From: JBMNQS01 sp050944255
GTDB lineage: Bacteria; Bacillota; Clostridia; Christensenellales; Maliibacteriaceae
Length of the DNA stretch: 30,088 bases
Assembly (NCBI GenBank): GCA_050944255.1
Contig: JBMNQS010000021.1
Coordinates: 1 to 30,088, forward strand
Reading direction: 5' to 3'
Under the pieces are notes generated by a model, which ran no database searches, was not told where the DNA came from, and worked only from the letters and a program-made list of their open reading frames with translations. A program made the translations under genes and the position numbers. This document shows positions 15,737 to 22,107 of the stretch, piece by piece; within the stretch, counting starts at the first letter, position 1, and the number at the start of each line of letters is the position of its first letter.

Positions 15737-16399
15737 ATGGCTGTACAGATTGCAATCGACGGGCCGTCGGGGGCGGGCAAGTCCACACTGGCCAGGGCGG
15801 TGGCCCGGGCGCTGGGGTTCATCTACCTGGATACGGGGGCCATGTACCGCGCCATAGGCCTCAAGGCGCTGAAAATGGGCATCGAGCCCGGCGACGCCGA
15901 AAAGGTCGTCCCCATGCTGCCGGATACGGACATTCAAATCACCTACGTGGACGGCGAGCAGAAGATTTTCCTGGACGGGGAGGATGTGACCGGCCCGATC
16001 CGCGACAATGAGGTGTCCAAGGCGGCCTCGGACGTATCGGCGATTCCCCAGGTGCGCATCAAGCTGGTGCAATTGCAGCGCGAAATCGCAAAGAGCGGCA
16101 ATGTGGTGCTGGACGGCCGGGATATCGGCACCTACGTGCTGCCGGATGCCCGGTTCAAGTTCTACCTCACCGCCTCCAGCCGCGAGAGGGCAAGGCGCCG
16201 CACCCTGGAGCTTCTGCAAAAGGGGGATGAAGCGGACTTTGAGACGATCCACCGTCAGATTATCCAGCGCGACCACGCGGACTCCACCAGGGAGTTTGCT
16301 CCCCTTAGAAAGGCGGAGGACGCCATAGAGATCGATTCCACGCAAAACACCATCGAGGAAGTGCTCGAGCTGGTGATTAAAACGGTCAAAGGAGCCTGA
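15737..16399 (+). CDS. cmk: Cytidylate kinase
   Basis: A 220-residue enzyme that phosphorylates CMP and dCMP with ATP. The P-loop is GPSGAGKST (9-17), the nucleotide-binding segment LDTGAMYRA holds D31, and DGRDIGT (124-130) and the lid region with SSRERARRR are present. The ATG begins right after the stop codon of the flavoprotein gene, with GGGAGG eight bases upstream. The order cmk-plsC-ispH-rpsA is a conserved arrangement in Clostridia. Confidence 0.97.
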   Translation: MAVQIAIDGPSGAGKSTLARAVARALGFIYLDTGAMYRAIGLKALKMGIEPGDAEKVVPMLPDTDIQITYVDGEQKIFLDGEDVTGPIRDNEVSKAASDVSAIPQVRIKLVQLQREIAKSGNVVLDGRDIGTYVLPDARFKFYLTASSRERARRRTLELLQKGDEADFETIHRQIIQRDHADSTREFAPLRKAEDAIEIDSTQNTIEEVLELVIKTVKGA

Positions 16400-16404
16400 C
16401 ACCC

Positions 16405-17043
16405 ATGCTTTACAGAATCGCCTGGTTTTTGGCCCAAATCTACACCCGCCTTTTGTTTCCCACCGTCGTGGTGTCGGGGCTGAAGTACATCAACCGCAAG
16501 GGCCCGTGCATCCTGTGCTCCAATCACAAGACGGGCAGGGACCCCATTTTGCTGGTAACGAACATATGGCGGCCGGTGTCCTTCATGTCCAAGGAAGAGT
16601 TGTTCAGAAACAAGCTCTCCGCCTCCTTTTACCGCAGGCTGCACATGTTCCCGGTCAAACGGGGGGCCTCGGACCTGCACTCGCTGCGCACGTCCCTGAA
16701 GGTGCTGGAGGGCGGCGGCATGCTGGGCATCTACCCCGAAGGCACCAGGTACCCCGACGCCGAGGGCGTACAGCCGCTGCACAACGGCGCCGCCATGATC
16801 GCCCTTAGAAGCGGCGCGCCAATGGTGCCGGTCTACCTGGACAGCGCGGCGGGCCCCTTTAAATTGAACCGCATCTACGCCGGGCCGCCCATCGTGGTGG
16901 ACAACAGGGAGGGCGTGGTCAATTCGCGCAGGATGAAGATGGTCACCGACAGGCTCCATGACGCCATGCAGGCGCTCTACCTGCAGGCGAAACAGGATCG
17001 CCTGCTGCGCGAAAACAGAAAAAAATCCGGGCAGAAAGGCTGA
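16405..17043 (+). CDS. plsC: 1-acyl-sn-glycerol-3-phosphate acyltransferase
   Basis: A 212-residue membrane-associated acyltransferase that makes phosphatidic acid from lysophosphatidic acid. The catalytic HX4D motif is H41-KTGR-D46, the FPVKRG block (82-87) and EGTR motif (112-115) follow, and VPVYL near 150 is the fourth block. The N terminus has a short hydrophobic segment. It follows cmk by 5 bp, with AAAGGAG about eleven bases before the ATG. The basic tail (ENRKKSGQKG) is common in this family. Confidence 0.94.
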   Translation: MLYRIAWFLAQIYTRLLFPTVVVSGLKYINRKGPCILCSNHKTGRDPILLVTNIWRPVSFMSKEELFRNKLSASFYRRLHMFPVKRGASDLHSLRTSLKVLEGGGMLGIYPEGTRYPDAEGVQPLHNGAAMIALRSGAPMVPVYLDSAAGPFKLNRIYAGPPIVVDNREGVVNSRRMKMVTDRLHDAMQALYLQAKQDRLLRENRKKSGQKG

Positions 17044-17109
17044 TGTTACGTCTTTTTATGCCGAGGATTGCCGGAAAATGTTAAATTTGTATTGATTTTT
17101 TATAGATGA

Positions 17110-17138
17110 TTGCACTATCGAAACGAATGTAATAAAAT
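17110..17138 (+). promoter_or_regulatory. Promoter for ispH-rpsA
   Basis: TTGCAC (17110-17115), a 17-bp spacer and TAAAAT (17133-17138). A TATAAT overlaps the end (17138-17143). The surrounding stretch is markedly AT-rich compared with the genes, and the leader is about 60 nt. Confidence 0.65.
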
Positions 17139-17207
17139 ATAATTTGTGGATTCTGCCGCATTAGATGGTTTTTGAGATTTGGGCCACAGATCGCACAAAG
17201 GAGTGTT

Positions 17208-19781
17208 ATGCAGATCGTTCTCGCACCCCATGGCGGATTTTGCTTCGGCGTTAAACGGGCGCTCAAATTGGCCGAAGATGAAATCGGCGGCGGGCCCGTA
17301 TATACCCTCGGCCCCATCATACATAACCGCCAGGTGGTGGAATACCTGAGTGAGAAGGGCGTAGGCGTCATCGAAAGCGCCGGCGAGGCCCAAAAAGGCG
17401 ATAAAGTCGTTATCCGCTCCCATGGCGTATCCCCCAAAACCATCCGGGCCTTGGAAGAGAAGGGCGCCCATATCATCGACGCCACCTGTCCCTTCGTTTC
17501 CAGAATCCACCAGAAGGTAAAAGAGGCCGCGCAAGAGGGCAGGCAGGTCATCATCGTCGGAAAGGCCGATCATCCGGAAGTCATAGGCATCGGCGGCTGG
17601 GCGGATGAGGACGCCATCGTGGTGTCCAGTCCCGAGCAGGCCGATACGCTGGGGTACTTTGATAAGGCGCTTGTGGTGGCGCAGACAACCATTATCCAGA
17701 AGCTGTTCGACGAGGTGCTCGAAACGCTCAGACCGCATATCCGGGATATAGAAGTGTTTTGCAGTATCTGCCAGACATCGGCGCAGCGCCAGATGGAGGC
17801 CACCGAAATTGCCAAAACATGCGATGCGGTCGTCATTATCGGAGGCAGGCATAGCGCCAATACCAGTCATTTGTATCATATTTGCAGCGAGGTATGCCCA
17901 AACTGTATAATGATAGAGACAGCTAAAGAGCTGCGAGAAAAAGCGTTTTCCGGCGCGAGGCGCGTCGGGATCATTGCCGGAGCGTCCACTCCGGAATGGA
18001 TAATTGAGGAGGTCACTACGAACATGAGCGAACTGGAAAACACCCCCGTACTTGCCGGCGAAGAAGAAAACATCGCCCCGGCCGCTGCGGAAGAAGCGGC
18101 CCAATCTGCCGTAGAGGAGGCTCCCGCCCAGGAGCAGGCCGCCCAGGCGGAGGCAGTGCAAGAACAGCCCCAAGCAGCGCAGGATGCTGACGCAGGTCAT
18201 ATGCCCGAGGATGCGCCCGCCCAGGAAACGGCTCAAGAGCCCTCTCCCGCGGCAGACGACGCCGACGCAGGCCATATGCCCGATGCGGATGCGCAGGCTG
18301 CAAGCGAATCTTCGGAAGAGGAAGCCGAAGCCAATTTTATGGAGGATTTCGAGAAGACCCTTGTGCAGATTCGCAATGGCCAGGTGATTTCCGGTACAAT
18401 CGTTCACGTTAATGACTCGGAAGTGTGCGTCAACATCGGTTATAAATCCGACGGCTTTGTCTCCAAGGCCGAGTTCTCCGCCGACGGCAGCGTCAATCCC
18501 GCCGAAGTGGTCAAACCCGGCGACAAAATCGAAGTCGAAGTGCTGAAAGTCAACGACGGCGACGGCAACGTGATGCTGTCCAAAAAGAGCGTCGACGGCA
18601 AAAGGCACTGGCGCGACGCGGTGGCCGCCTTCGAAGAGGGCAGAAACATCGTGGCGGAGGTCAAGGAAGTGGTCAAGGGCGGTATCGTGGCCGATGCCAG
18701 CAGCATCCGCACGTTTATCCCCGCCTCCCAGCTGGCCCTTGGCTACATAGAGGATATGAGCGGCTTCGTGGGCCAGAGCCTCGAACTGAAAATCATCGAG
18801 CTGGACCGCAGTAAGCGCCGTATCGTGGCCTCCAGAAAAGCCGTTCTCCAAGAGGAGAGCGAGCAAAAGAAAAAGGAAGTCTGGGATAACCTGGAAGAAG
18901 GCCAGAAGATCACGGGCGTCGTGCAGCGCCTGACCAACTTCGGCGCCTTCGTGGATATCGGCGGCGTGGACGGCCTGATCCATATCACCGATCTTTCGTG
19001 GGGCCGCGTGCGCCACCCCTCGGATGTGGTCAAGCCCGGCGAGCAGGTGGAAGTATCGGTCCTGAATCTGGACCGCGAGCGCGAGCGCATCTCCCTGGGA
19101 TACAAGCAGACGCAGCCCCAGCCCTGGGACAACGCCAAAGAGCGCTATCCGGTGGATGCCGTCGTCAAGGGCAAGGTGGTCCGCATCGTCAGCTTCGGCG
19201 CCTTCGTGGAGCTTGAATCCGGCCTTGACGGCCTTGTGCATATCTCCAACATCGCCAACCGCCGTATCGAAAAGGTGGAGGACGTGCTTAAAGTCGGCGA
19301 TGAGGTGGATGTGATGGTGCTGGAAGTCAATCCCGACGCCAAGCGCATCAGTCTCTCCATACGCGCCACGCTGCCACGGGAAGAGCGGGAAGAGCGCGAG
19401 GAAGTGCCCAGACAACCCCGTGACCGCGATGAGCAGCCCAGGCGTGAGCGCAATGCGTCGGCCTACGAGCGGGCCTCTCAGCTTCGTCAGGGCGGCGGCC
19501 AGCGCAGAGAGCGCCAGCCGCGCTCAAATGAGCCCACCAGCTATTCCGAGGATTCCAGCGTGACGCTGGGCGATCTGATGCCCGGACTGCGCGAGCTGTT
19601 CGGCAATGCGCAGGAGGTCGAAGAGACGGTGCCGGCCGCAGCGGAAACGGAAGTCGCCACCGACGCCGCGCCGGAAGTGGCCGAGGAAGTGGCGGAAATC
19701 CTTGAAAACGACGGTGAAACCGTAGGCGAAATCACCGCCGAGGATATCGAAAAGACGGCTGAAGCCGACAAAGAAGAATAA
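17208..19781 (+). CDS. ispH-rpsA: Fused 4-hydroxy-3-methylbut-2-enyl diphosphate reductase (IspH) and ribosomal protein S1
   Basis: An 857-residue fusion. Residues 1-272 are IspH, the last enzyme of the MEP isoprenoid pathway: Fe-S ligands C12 (GGFCFGV), C94 (DATCPF) and C188 (ICQTSAQRQ), the HPE motif (122-124), and a complete end GIIAGASTPEWIIEEV. Residues 273-380 are an acidic, Ala/Gln-rich linker with the octamer DADAGHMP repeated at 326-333 and 351-358. Four S1 RNA-binding domains follow at about 392-461, 478-545, 566-633 and 650-719; the third and fourth have the full FGAFV pattern. The Arg-rich 725-775 and acidic 800-857 form a disordered tail. The ATG has AAGGAG four bases upstream. 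This fusion is known in Clostridia. An internal GAGGAGGT (18006-18013) and ATG (18024) might also yield S1 alone. Confidence 0.95.
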   Translation: MQIVLAPHGGFCFGVKRALKLAEDEIGGGPVYTLGPIIHNRQVVEYLSEKGVGVIESAGEAQKGDKVVIRSHGVSPKTIRALEEKGAHIIDATCPFVSRIHQKVKEAAQEGRQVIIVGKADHPEVIGIGGWADEDAIVVSSPEQADTLGYFDKALVVAQTTIIQKLFDEVLETLRPHIRDIEVFCSICQTSAQRQMEATEIAKTCDAVVIIGGRHSANTSHLYHICSEVCPNCIMIETAKELREKAFSGARRVGIIAGASTPEWIIEEVTTNMSELENTPVLAGEEENIAPAAAEEAAQSAVEEAPAQEQAAQAEAVQEQPQAAQDADAGHMPEDAPAQETAQEPSPAADDADAGHMPDADAQAASESSEEEAEANFMEDFEKTLVQIRNGQVISGTIVHVNDSEVCVNIGYKSDGFVSKAEFSADGSVNPAEVVKPGDKIEVEVLKVNDGDGNVMLSKKSVDGKRHWRDAVAAFEEGRNIVAEVKEVVKGGIVADASSIRTFIPASQLALGYIEDMSGFVGQSLELKIIELDRSKRRIVASRKAVLQEESEQKKKEVWDNLEEGQKITGVVQRLTNFGAFVDIGGVDGLIHITDLSWGRVRHPSDVVKPGEQVEVSVLNLDRERERISLGYKQTQPQPWDNAKERYPVDAVVKGKVVRIVSFGAFVELESGLDGLVHISNIANRRIEKVEDVLKVGDEVDVMVLEVNPDAKRISLSIRATLPREEREEREEVPRQPRDRDEQPRRERNASAYERASQLRQGGGQRRERQPRSNEPTSYSEDSSVTLGDLMPGLRELFGNAQEVEETVPAAAETEVATDAAPEVAEEVAEILENDGETVGEITAEDIEKTAEADKEE
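18006..18026 (+). promoter_or_regulatory. Possible internal ribosome binding site and start for separate S1
   Basis: GAGGAGGT lies ten bases before an in-frame ATG (18024) that encodes M273, opening MSELENTPVL at the end of the IspH domain. The same bases encode the conserved IEEV end of IspH, so the match may be fortuitous. Confidence 0.35.
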
Positions 19782-19798
19782 ACGGATTTTACGGCCGG

Positions 19799-19825
19799 AC
19801 GGCGCCCCTCCCAGGGCGCCGTTTT
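19799..19825 (+). terminator. Rho-independent terminator after ispH-rpsA
   Basis: A perfect 9-bp GC-rich stem (ACGGCGCCC with GGGCGCCGT, 19799-19807 and 19814-19822) with a 6-nt loop runs into TTTT. It lies 18 bp after the stop codon. Confidence 0.85.
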
Positions 19826-19986
19826 GGATCGTTTTAAAAACATTAGAATGATACGCGACCCAAGCACATGGATCAGGGCGCGTCCGGCAGTAAAACAACC
19901 TGCTGATACCCAATCATCCGCTATGCGGGCGGGTCTGCAGAGATTTTCGGTTCCCGTATGTATTTTTTAACAAAACGCACGGCCTA
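19826..19986. other. Gene-free stretch after the ribosomal S1 terminator
   Basis: No coding region, RNA gene or clear repeat was recognised between the S1 terminator and the putative promoter at 19987. Confidence 0.5.
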
Positions 19987-20016
19987 TGGACATATCGCGC
20001 GCAAACGGCGTATACT
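19987..20016 (+). promoter_or_regulatory. Possible promoter of a small RNA
   Basis: TGGACA (19987-19992), an 18-bp spacer and TATACT (20011-20016). No plausible protein follows before the strong terminator ending at 20157. Confidence 0.5.
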
Positions 20017-20022
20017 AAAAAC

Positions 20023-20157
20023 AGCGCGAAGAAGATTAAAAAATTTTTTGCATAGCCTTGCGTTAAATGGGAAATGCTTTTATTGCATGGGTCATAATCC
20101 CTTATGCAGCCCCCTTACCGTCAGGCGCAACGCATCAATCGCGTTGCGCCGTTTTTT
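20023..20157 (+). ncRNA. Candidate small structured RNA
   Basis: About 135 nt lie between a plausible promoter start point (about 20023) and a strong terminator. Internal pairings visible by eye include TGCATA (20049-20054) with TATGCA (20103-20108), GGGA (20069-20072) with TCCC (20098-20101), and ATGC (20074-20077) with GCAT (20085-20088), which nest into one elongated hairpin. I do not recognise it as SRP RNA or tmRNA; a 6S-like RNA is possible but unproven. Confidence 0.3.
20124..20157 (+). terminator. Strong rho-independent terminator
   Basis: A perfect 10-bp stem GGCGCAACGC / GCGTTGCGCC (20124-20133 with 20141-20150), a 7-nt loop, then G and six T. No protein gene lies directly upstream, which suggests that it ends a non-coding transcript. 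Confidence 0.85.
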
Positions 20158-20180
20158 GCCCGAAATCAACTGAAAAAACG

Positions 20181-20209
20181 TTGACATATAGACGTTTATC
20201 ATGTATATT
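20181..20209 (+). promoter_or_regulatory. Near-consensus promoter of the tRNA cluster
   Basis: A perfect TTGACA (20181-20186), a 17-bp spacer and TATATT (20204-20209) lie about 33 bp before the first tRNA. A strong promoter is expected for a stable RNA operon. Confidence 0.9.
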
Positions 20210-20241
20210 AAGATACGTCGCCTGCGAGTGGATGTGTGTTT

Positions 20242-20318
20242 CGGGGTGTGGCGCAGTCTGGTAGCGTACGTGCTTTGGGAGCATGGGGCCGGGGGTTCAA
20301 ATCCCTTCACCCCGACCA
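20242..20318 (+). tRNA. tRNA-Pro (TGG)
   Basis: A cloverleaf with acceptor CGGGGTG / CACCCCG, anticodon loop TTTGGGA (anticodon TGG), TPsiC arm with GGTTCAA, and encoded CCA. It is the first gene of the cluster and is separated from the next tRNA by about 113 bp, far more than the later spacers. Confidence 0.95.
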
Positions 20319-20431
20319 GTCCGGATGGCCGGACGGCCAAATGCGCATCGGCCACGGTGCGCGATACGGCTTCTCCGCCGCCCTTGGGCATCAGCGCCGT
20401 ATCACAACGCATACCCTTCATCGCAGTTCGT

Positions 20432-20506
20432 GGCCCCGTGGTCAAGCGGTCAAGACACCGCCCTTTCACGGCGGTAACAGGGGTTCGATTCCCCTCGGGG
20501 TCACCA
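20432..20506 (+). tRNA. tRNA-Glu (TTC)
   Basis: Acceptor GGCCCCG pairs with CGGGGTC (one G-U). The anticodon stem CCGCC/GGCGG encloses CTTTCAC, anticodon TTC. GGTTCGA is in the TPsiC arm, and CCA is encoded. Confidence 0.95.
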
Positions 20507-20511
20507 TTTTT

Positions 20512-20587
20512 GGGCCTTTAGCTCAGTGGTTAGAGCGACCGGCTCATAACCGGTTGGTCCGGGGTTCAAATCCCTGAAGGCCCACCA
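20512..20587 (+). tRNA. tRNA with CAT anticodon (Ile2 with lysidine favoured over elongator Met)
   Basis: Acceptor GGGCCTT / AAGGCCC, anticodon loop CTCATAA, encoded CCA. The 5' half GGGCCTTTAGCTCAGTGG resembles E. coli and mycoplasma tRNA-Ile(CAT), in which C34 is modified to lysidine by TilS. It lacks initiator features: the acceptor's first pair is normal and the anticodon stem lacks the three G-C pairs of initiators. Elongator Met cannot be excluded by eye. Confidence 0.9.
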
Positions 20588-20593
20588 TTTTCT

Positions 20594-20671
20594 GGCCCGG
20601 TAGCTCAGTTTGGTTAGAGCGCTAGCCTGTCACGCTAGAGGCCGAGGGTTCGAGCCCCTTCCGGGTCGCCA
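20594..20671 (+). tRNA. tRNA-Asp (GTC)
   Basis: Acceptor GGCCCGG pairs with CCGGGTC (one G-U). Anticodon stem CTAGC/GCTAG encloses CTGTCAC, anticodon GTC. G is the discriminator base, as usual for Asp, and CCA is encoded. Confidence 0.95.
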
Positions 20672-20678
20672 TTTTTTT

Positions 20679-20754
20679 GCCTCGGTAGCTCAGTCGGTAG
20701 AGCAAGGGACTGAAAATCCCTGTGTCGGTGGTTCGATTCCACTCTGAGGCACCA
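20679..20754 (+). tRNA. tRNA-Phe (GAA)
   Basis: Acceptor GCCTCGG pairs with CTGAGGC (one G-U). The anticodon loop CTGAAAA gives GAA. Discriminator A and encoded CCA are present. Confidence 0.95.
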
Positions 20755-20759
20755 GTTAA

Positions 20760-20835
20760 GCTGGTGTAGCTCAACTGGCAGAGCAGCTGATTTGTAATCA
20801 GCAGGTTGCGGGTTCAAGTCCCATCACCAGCTCCA
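20760..20835 (+). tRNA. tRNA-Thr (TGT)
   Basis: Acceptor GCTGGTG / CACCAGC, anticodon stem CTGAT/ATCAG enclosing TTTGTAA (anticodon TGT), discriminator T, encoded CCA. It is the last gene of the cluster. Confidence 0.95.
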
Positions 20836-20855
20836 GTCCGGAAGACCGGACAGTC

Positions 20856-20890
20856 AATATCGCGAATCGTACGTTGCGGTTTGCGATATT
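20856..20890 (+). repeat. Inverted repeat after the tRNA cluster
   Basis: An 11-bp stem (20856-20866 with 20880-20890) with one G-U pair encloses 13 nt and is followed by TTATA. It may aid processing or termination of the tRNA transcript. Confidence 0.5.
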
Positions 20891-20934
20891 TTATACCCGC
20901 GTCAAATGTTATAGCATCACCTGTTCCAACCAAA

Positions 20935-20958
20935 ATCCGCCTAAACAGCGGGTTTTTT
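20935..20958 (+). terminator. Probable terminator of the tRNA operon
   Basis: ATCCGC (20935-20940) pairs with GCGGGT (20948-20953, one G-U) around a 7-nt loop, followed by six T including the last stem base. No other gene lies between the last tRNA and this site. Confidence 0.7.
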
Positions 20959-21070
20959 ATTGTTCGTGTTGTATTTCGTGTTGCATCTTTATACGCCTAT
21001 CGGCTCTTGAGTTGTCAATATTAGAAAATGCAGGATGAGTAAAAATCAGAATAAAAGGCGCAACTCCGGC

Positions 21071-21099
21071 TTTTATTATGGCGGCGGGCATGCTAAAAT
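21071..21099 (+). promoter_or_regulatory. Possible promoter for the nitroreductase gene
   Basis: TTTTAT (21071-21076), a 17-bp spacer and TAAAAT (21094-21099), preceded by TGC as an extended -10. The -35 is poor. The rest of the gap from 20959 to 21226 holds no recognised gene. Confidence 0.4.
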
Positions 21100-21226
21100 T
21101 TGGTAAAGGCTTTCGGTGCCCAATCTGAAGCGCAATATAAAGAATATGACCGGCATTGCCGCATGGATGATGGGGGAGGGCCGCCGCCGAAATATATAAA
21201 ATCAATACAGGAGCAAGGAGGATTTT

Positions 21227-21826
21227 ATGAGCAGTGATTTTTATGAGATTTTAAAGACCCGAAGGTCGAATTACACCATTGGCAAAACTGAAACGGTGCC
21301 TATTGACACCATTGAAGAGACGATCATTACGGCCATGACGCATGCGCCAAGCGCGTTTAATCACCAGCCGGCCAGGGTGGTGGCGCTTTTTCGGGAACAC
21401 CATCAAAAGCTGTGGGACATCGTCTGGGAAGTGCTAAAGGAAACGGCGCCGCCTGAGAATCTGGCGCAAACCAAGGAAAAGCTGGATGATTTTGCCGCGG
21501 GGTACGGCACGCTGCTGTTTCTGATCGACGAGGATGCGGTCAGGCAGATGCAGGAGCGGTTCCCGCTTTATGCCGATAATTTCCCCACATGGGCCGAGCA
21601 GTCCACGGGTATGCTGCAGTACGTCCTGTGGGCGGCGCTGGACGCGCAGGGGCTGGGCGTAAACCTGCAGCACTATAACCCGCTGATCGACAGCCGGGTG
21701 CATGCCCAGTGGGATATCCCGCAAAACCACCGCTTGATATCGCAAATGGTTTTGGGAAGCCGCGAAGCGCCGCCGGAAGAAAAGGAGTTGATCGATCCGT
21801 GGCAGCGGGTCAGGCTATTTAAATAG
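21227..21826 (+). CDS. Nitroreductase family protein
   Basis: A 199-residue FMN-dependent oxidoreductase of the nitroreductase fold, probably cytosolic and dimeric. The N-terminal FMN-phosphate motif RRSNYTIG (13-20) and the segment APSAFNHQPARVVAL (about 41-55) are typical, and WAEQSTGMLQYVLWAALDAQGLGVNLQHYNP is summarised by its key parts, the WAEQS start and GLGVNLQHY end. It resembles the YdgI/HBN type without the ferredoxin fusion. The physiological electron acceptor is unknown. AAGGAGG is seven bases before the ATG. It stands alone between the tRNA cluster and its own terminator. Confidence 0.93.
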   Translation: MSSDFYEILKTRRSNYTIGKTETVPIDTIEETIITAMTHAPSAFNHQPARVVALFREHHQKLWDIVWEVLKETAPPENLAQTKEKLDDFAAGYGTLLFLIDEDAVRQMQERFPLYADNFPTWAEQSTGMLQYVLWAALDAQGLGVNLQHYNPLIDSRVHAQWDIPQNHRLISQMVLGSREAPPEEKELIDPWQRVRLFK

Positions 21827-21917
21827 AGTTGGATGCAGAAAAGCAGGGCCTCTTGTGAAGATTTTTAACTGGAAAGGGGTAGTCTGGTTTCCTGCGTAGA
21901 AAAGACAAACGAAGATG

Positions 21918-21960
21918 GCCCGGATACCGAGGATCAAGGCAGCGCGGTATCCGGGCTTTT
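21918..21960 (+). terminator. Rho-independent terminator after the nitroreductase gene
   Basis: A perfect 12-bp stem GCCCGGATACCG / CGGTATCCGGGC (21918-21929 with 21945-21956) with a 15-nt loop is followed by TTTT. Confidence 0.8.
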
Positions 21961-22044
21961 CATTTCGGGACAACTTCATCGTATAATCAGGCAGAGCAAG
22001 TAATTTATATAGAAAAACATCCCTGATTTTAAAAGAGAAAACAC

Positions 22045-22073
22045 TTTACTTTTTCATGTTGACAGGATATAAT
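22045..22073 (+). promoter_or_regulatory. Promoter for the radical SAM gene
   Basis: TTTACT (22045-22050), a 17-bp spacer and a perfect TATAAT (22068-22073). The -10 box abuts the LexA-type operator, so a bound repressor would block it. A TTGACA-like sequence at 22060 is too close to the -10 to act with it. Confidence 0.7.
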
Positions 22074-22090
22074 AAGAACAAATGTTCTTA
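22073..22090 (+). promoter_or_regulatory. LexA/DinR-type SOS operator
   Basis: An inverted repeat, TAAGAAC-AAAT-GTTCTTA, contains the core GAAC (22076-22079), four bases, GTTC (22084-22087), which fits the Gram-positive LexA consensus GAAC-N4-GTTC. It lies directly downstream of the -10 box over the expected transcription start and 20 bp before the ATG, an ideal place for repression. Confidence 0.75.
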
Positions 22091-22107
22091 TATTTGGAGT
22101 GTGTGCC

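Noticed and set aside
17115..19415. A 766-codon open frame on the minus strand
   Set aside because: It is antisense to the clearly conserved ispH-rpsA gene, has no family resemblance, and arises from GC-rich codon use of the plus-strand gene.
19958..20173. A 71-codon frame before the tRNA cluster
   Set aside because: It starts before the putative promoter at 19987, runs through the terminator hairpin and has no recognisable composition; a non-coding role fits better.
20201..20577. Several small frames across the tRNA genes
   Set aside because: The DNA folds into well-defined tRNA cloverleaves; the frames are incidental.
22055..22073. TTGACA at 22059-22064 as the -35 of the radical SAM promoter
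   Set aside because: It lies only a few bases before the TATAAT box, far from the required spacing of about 17 bp.
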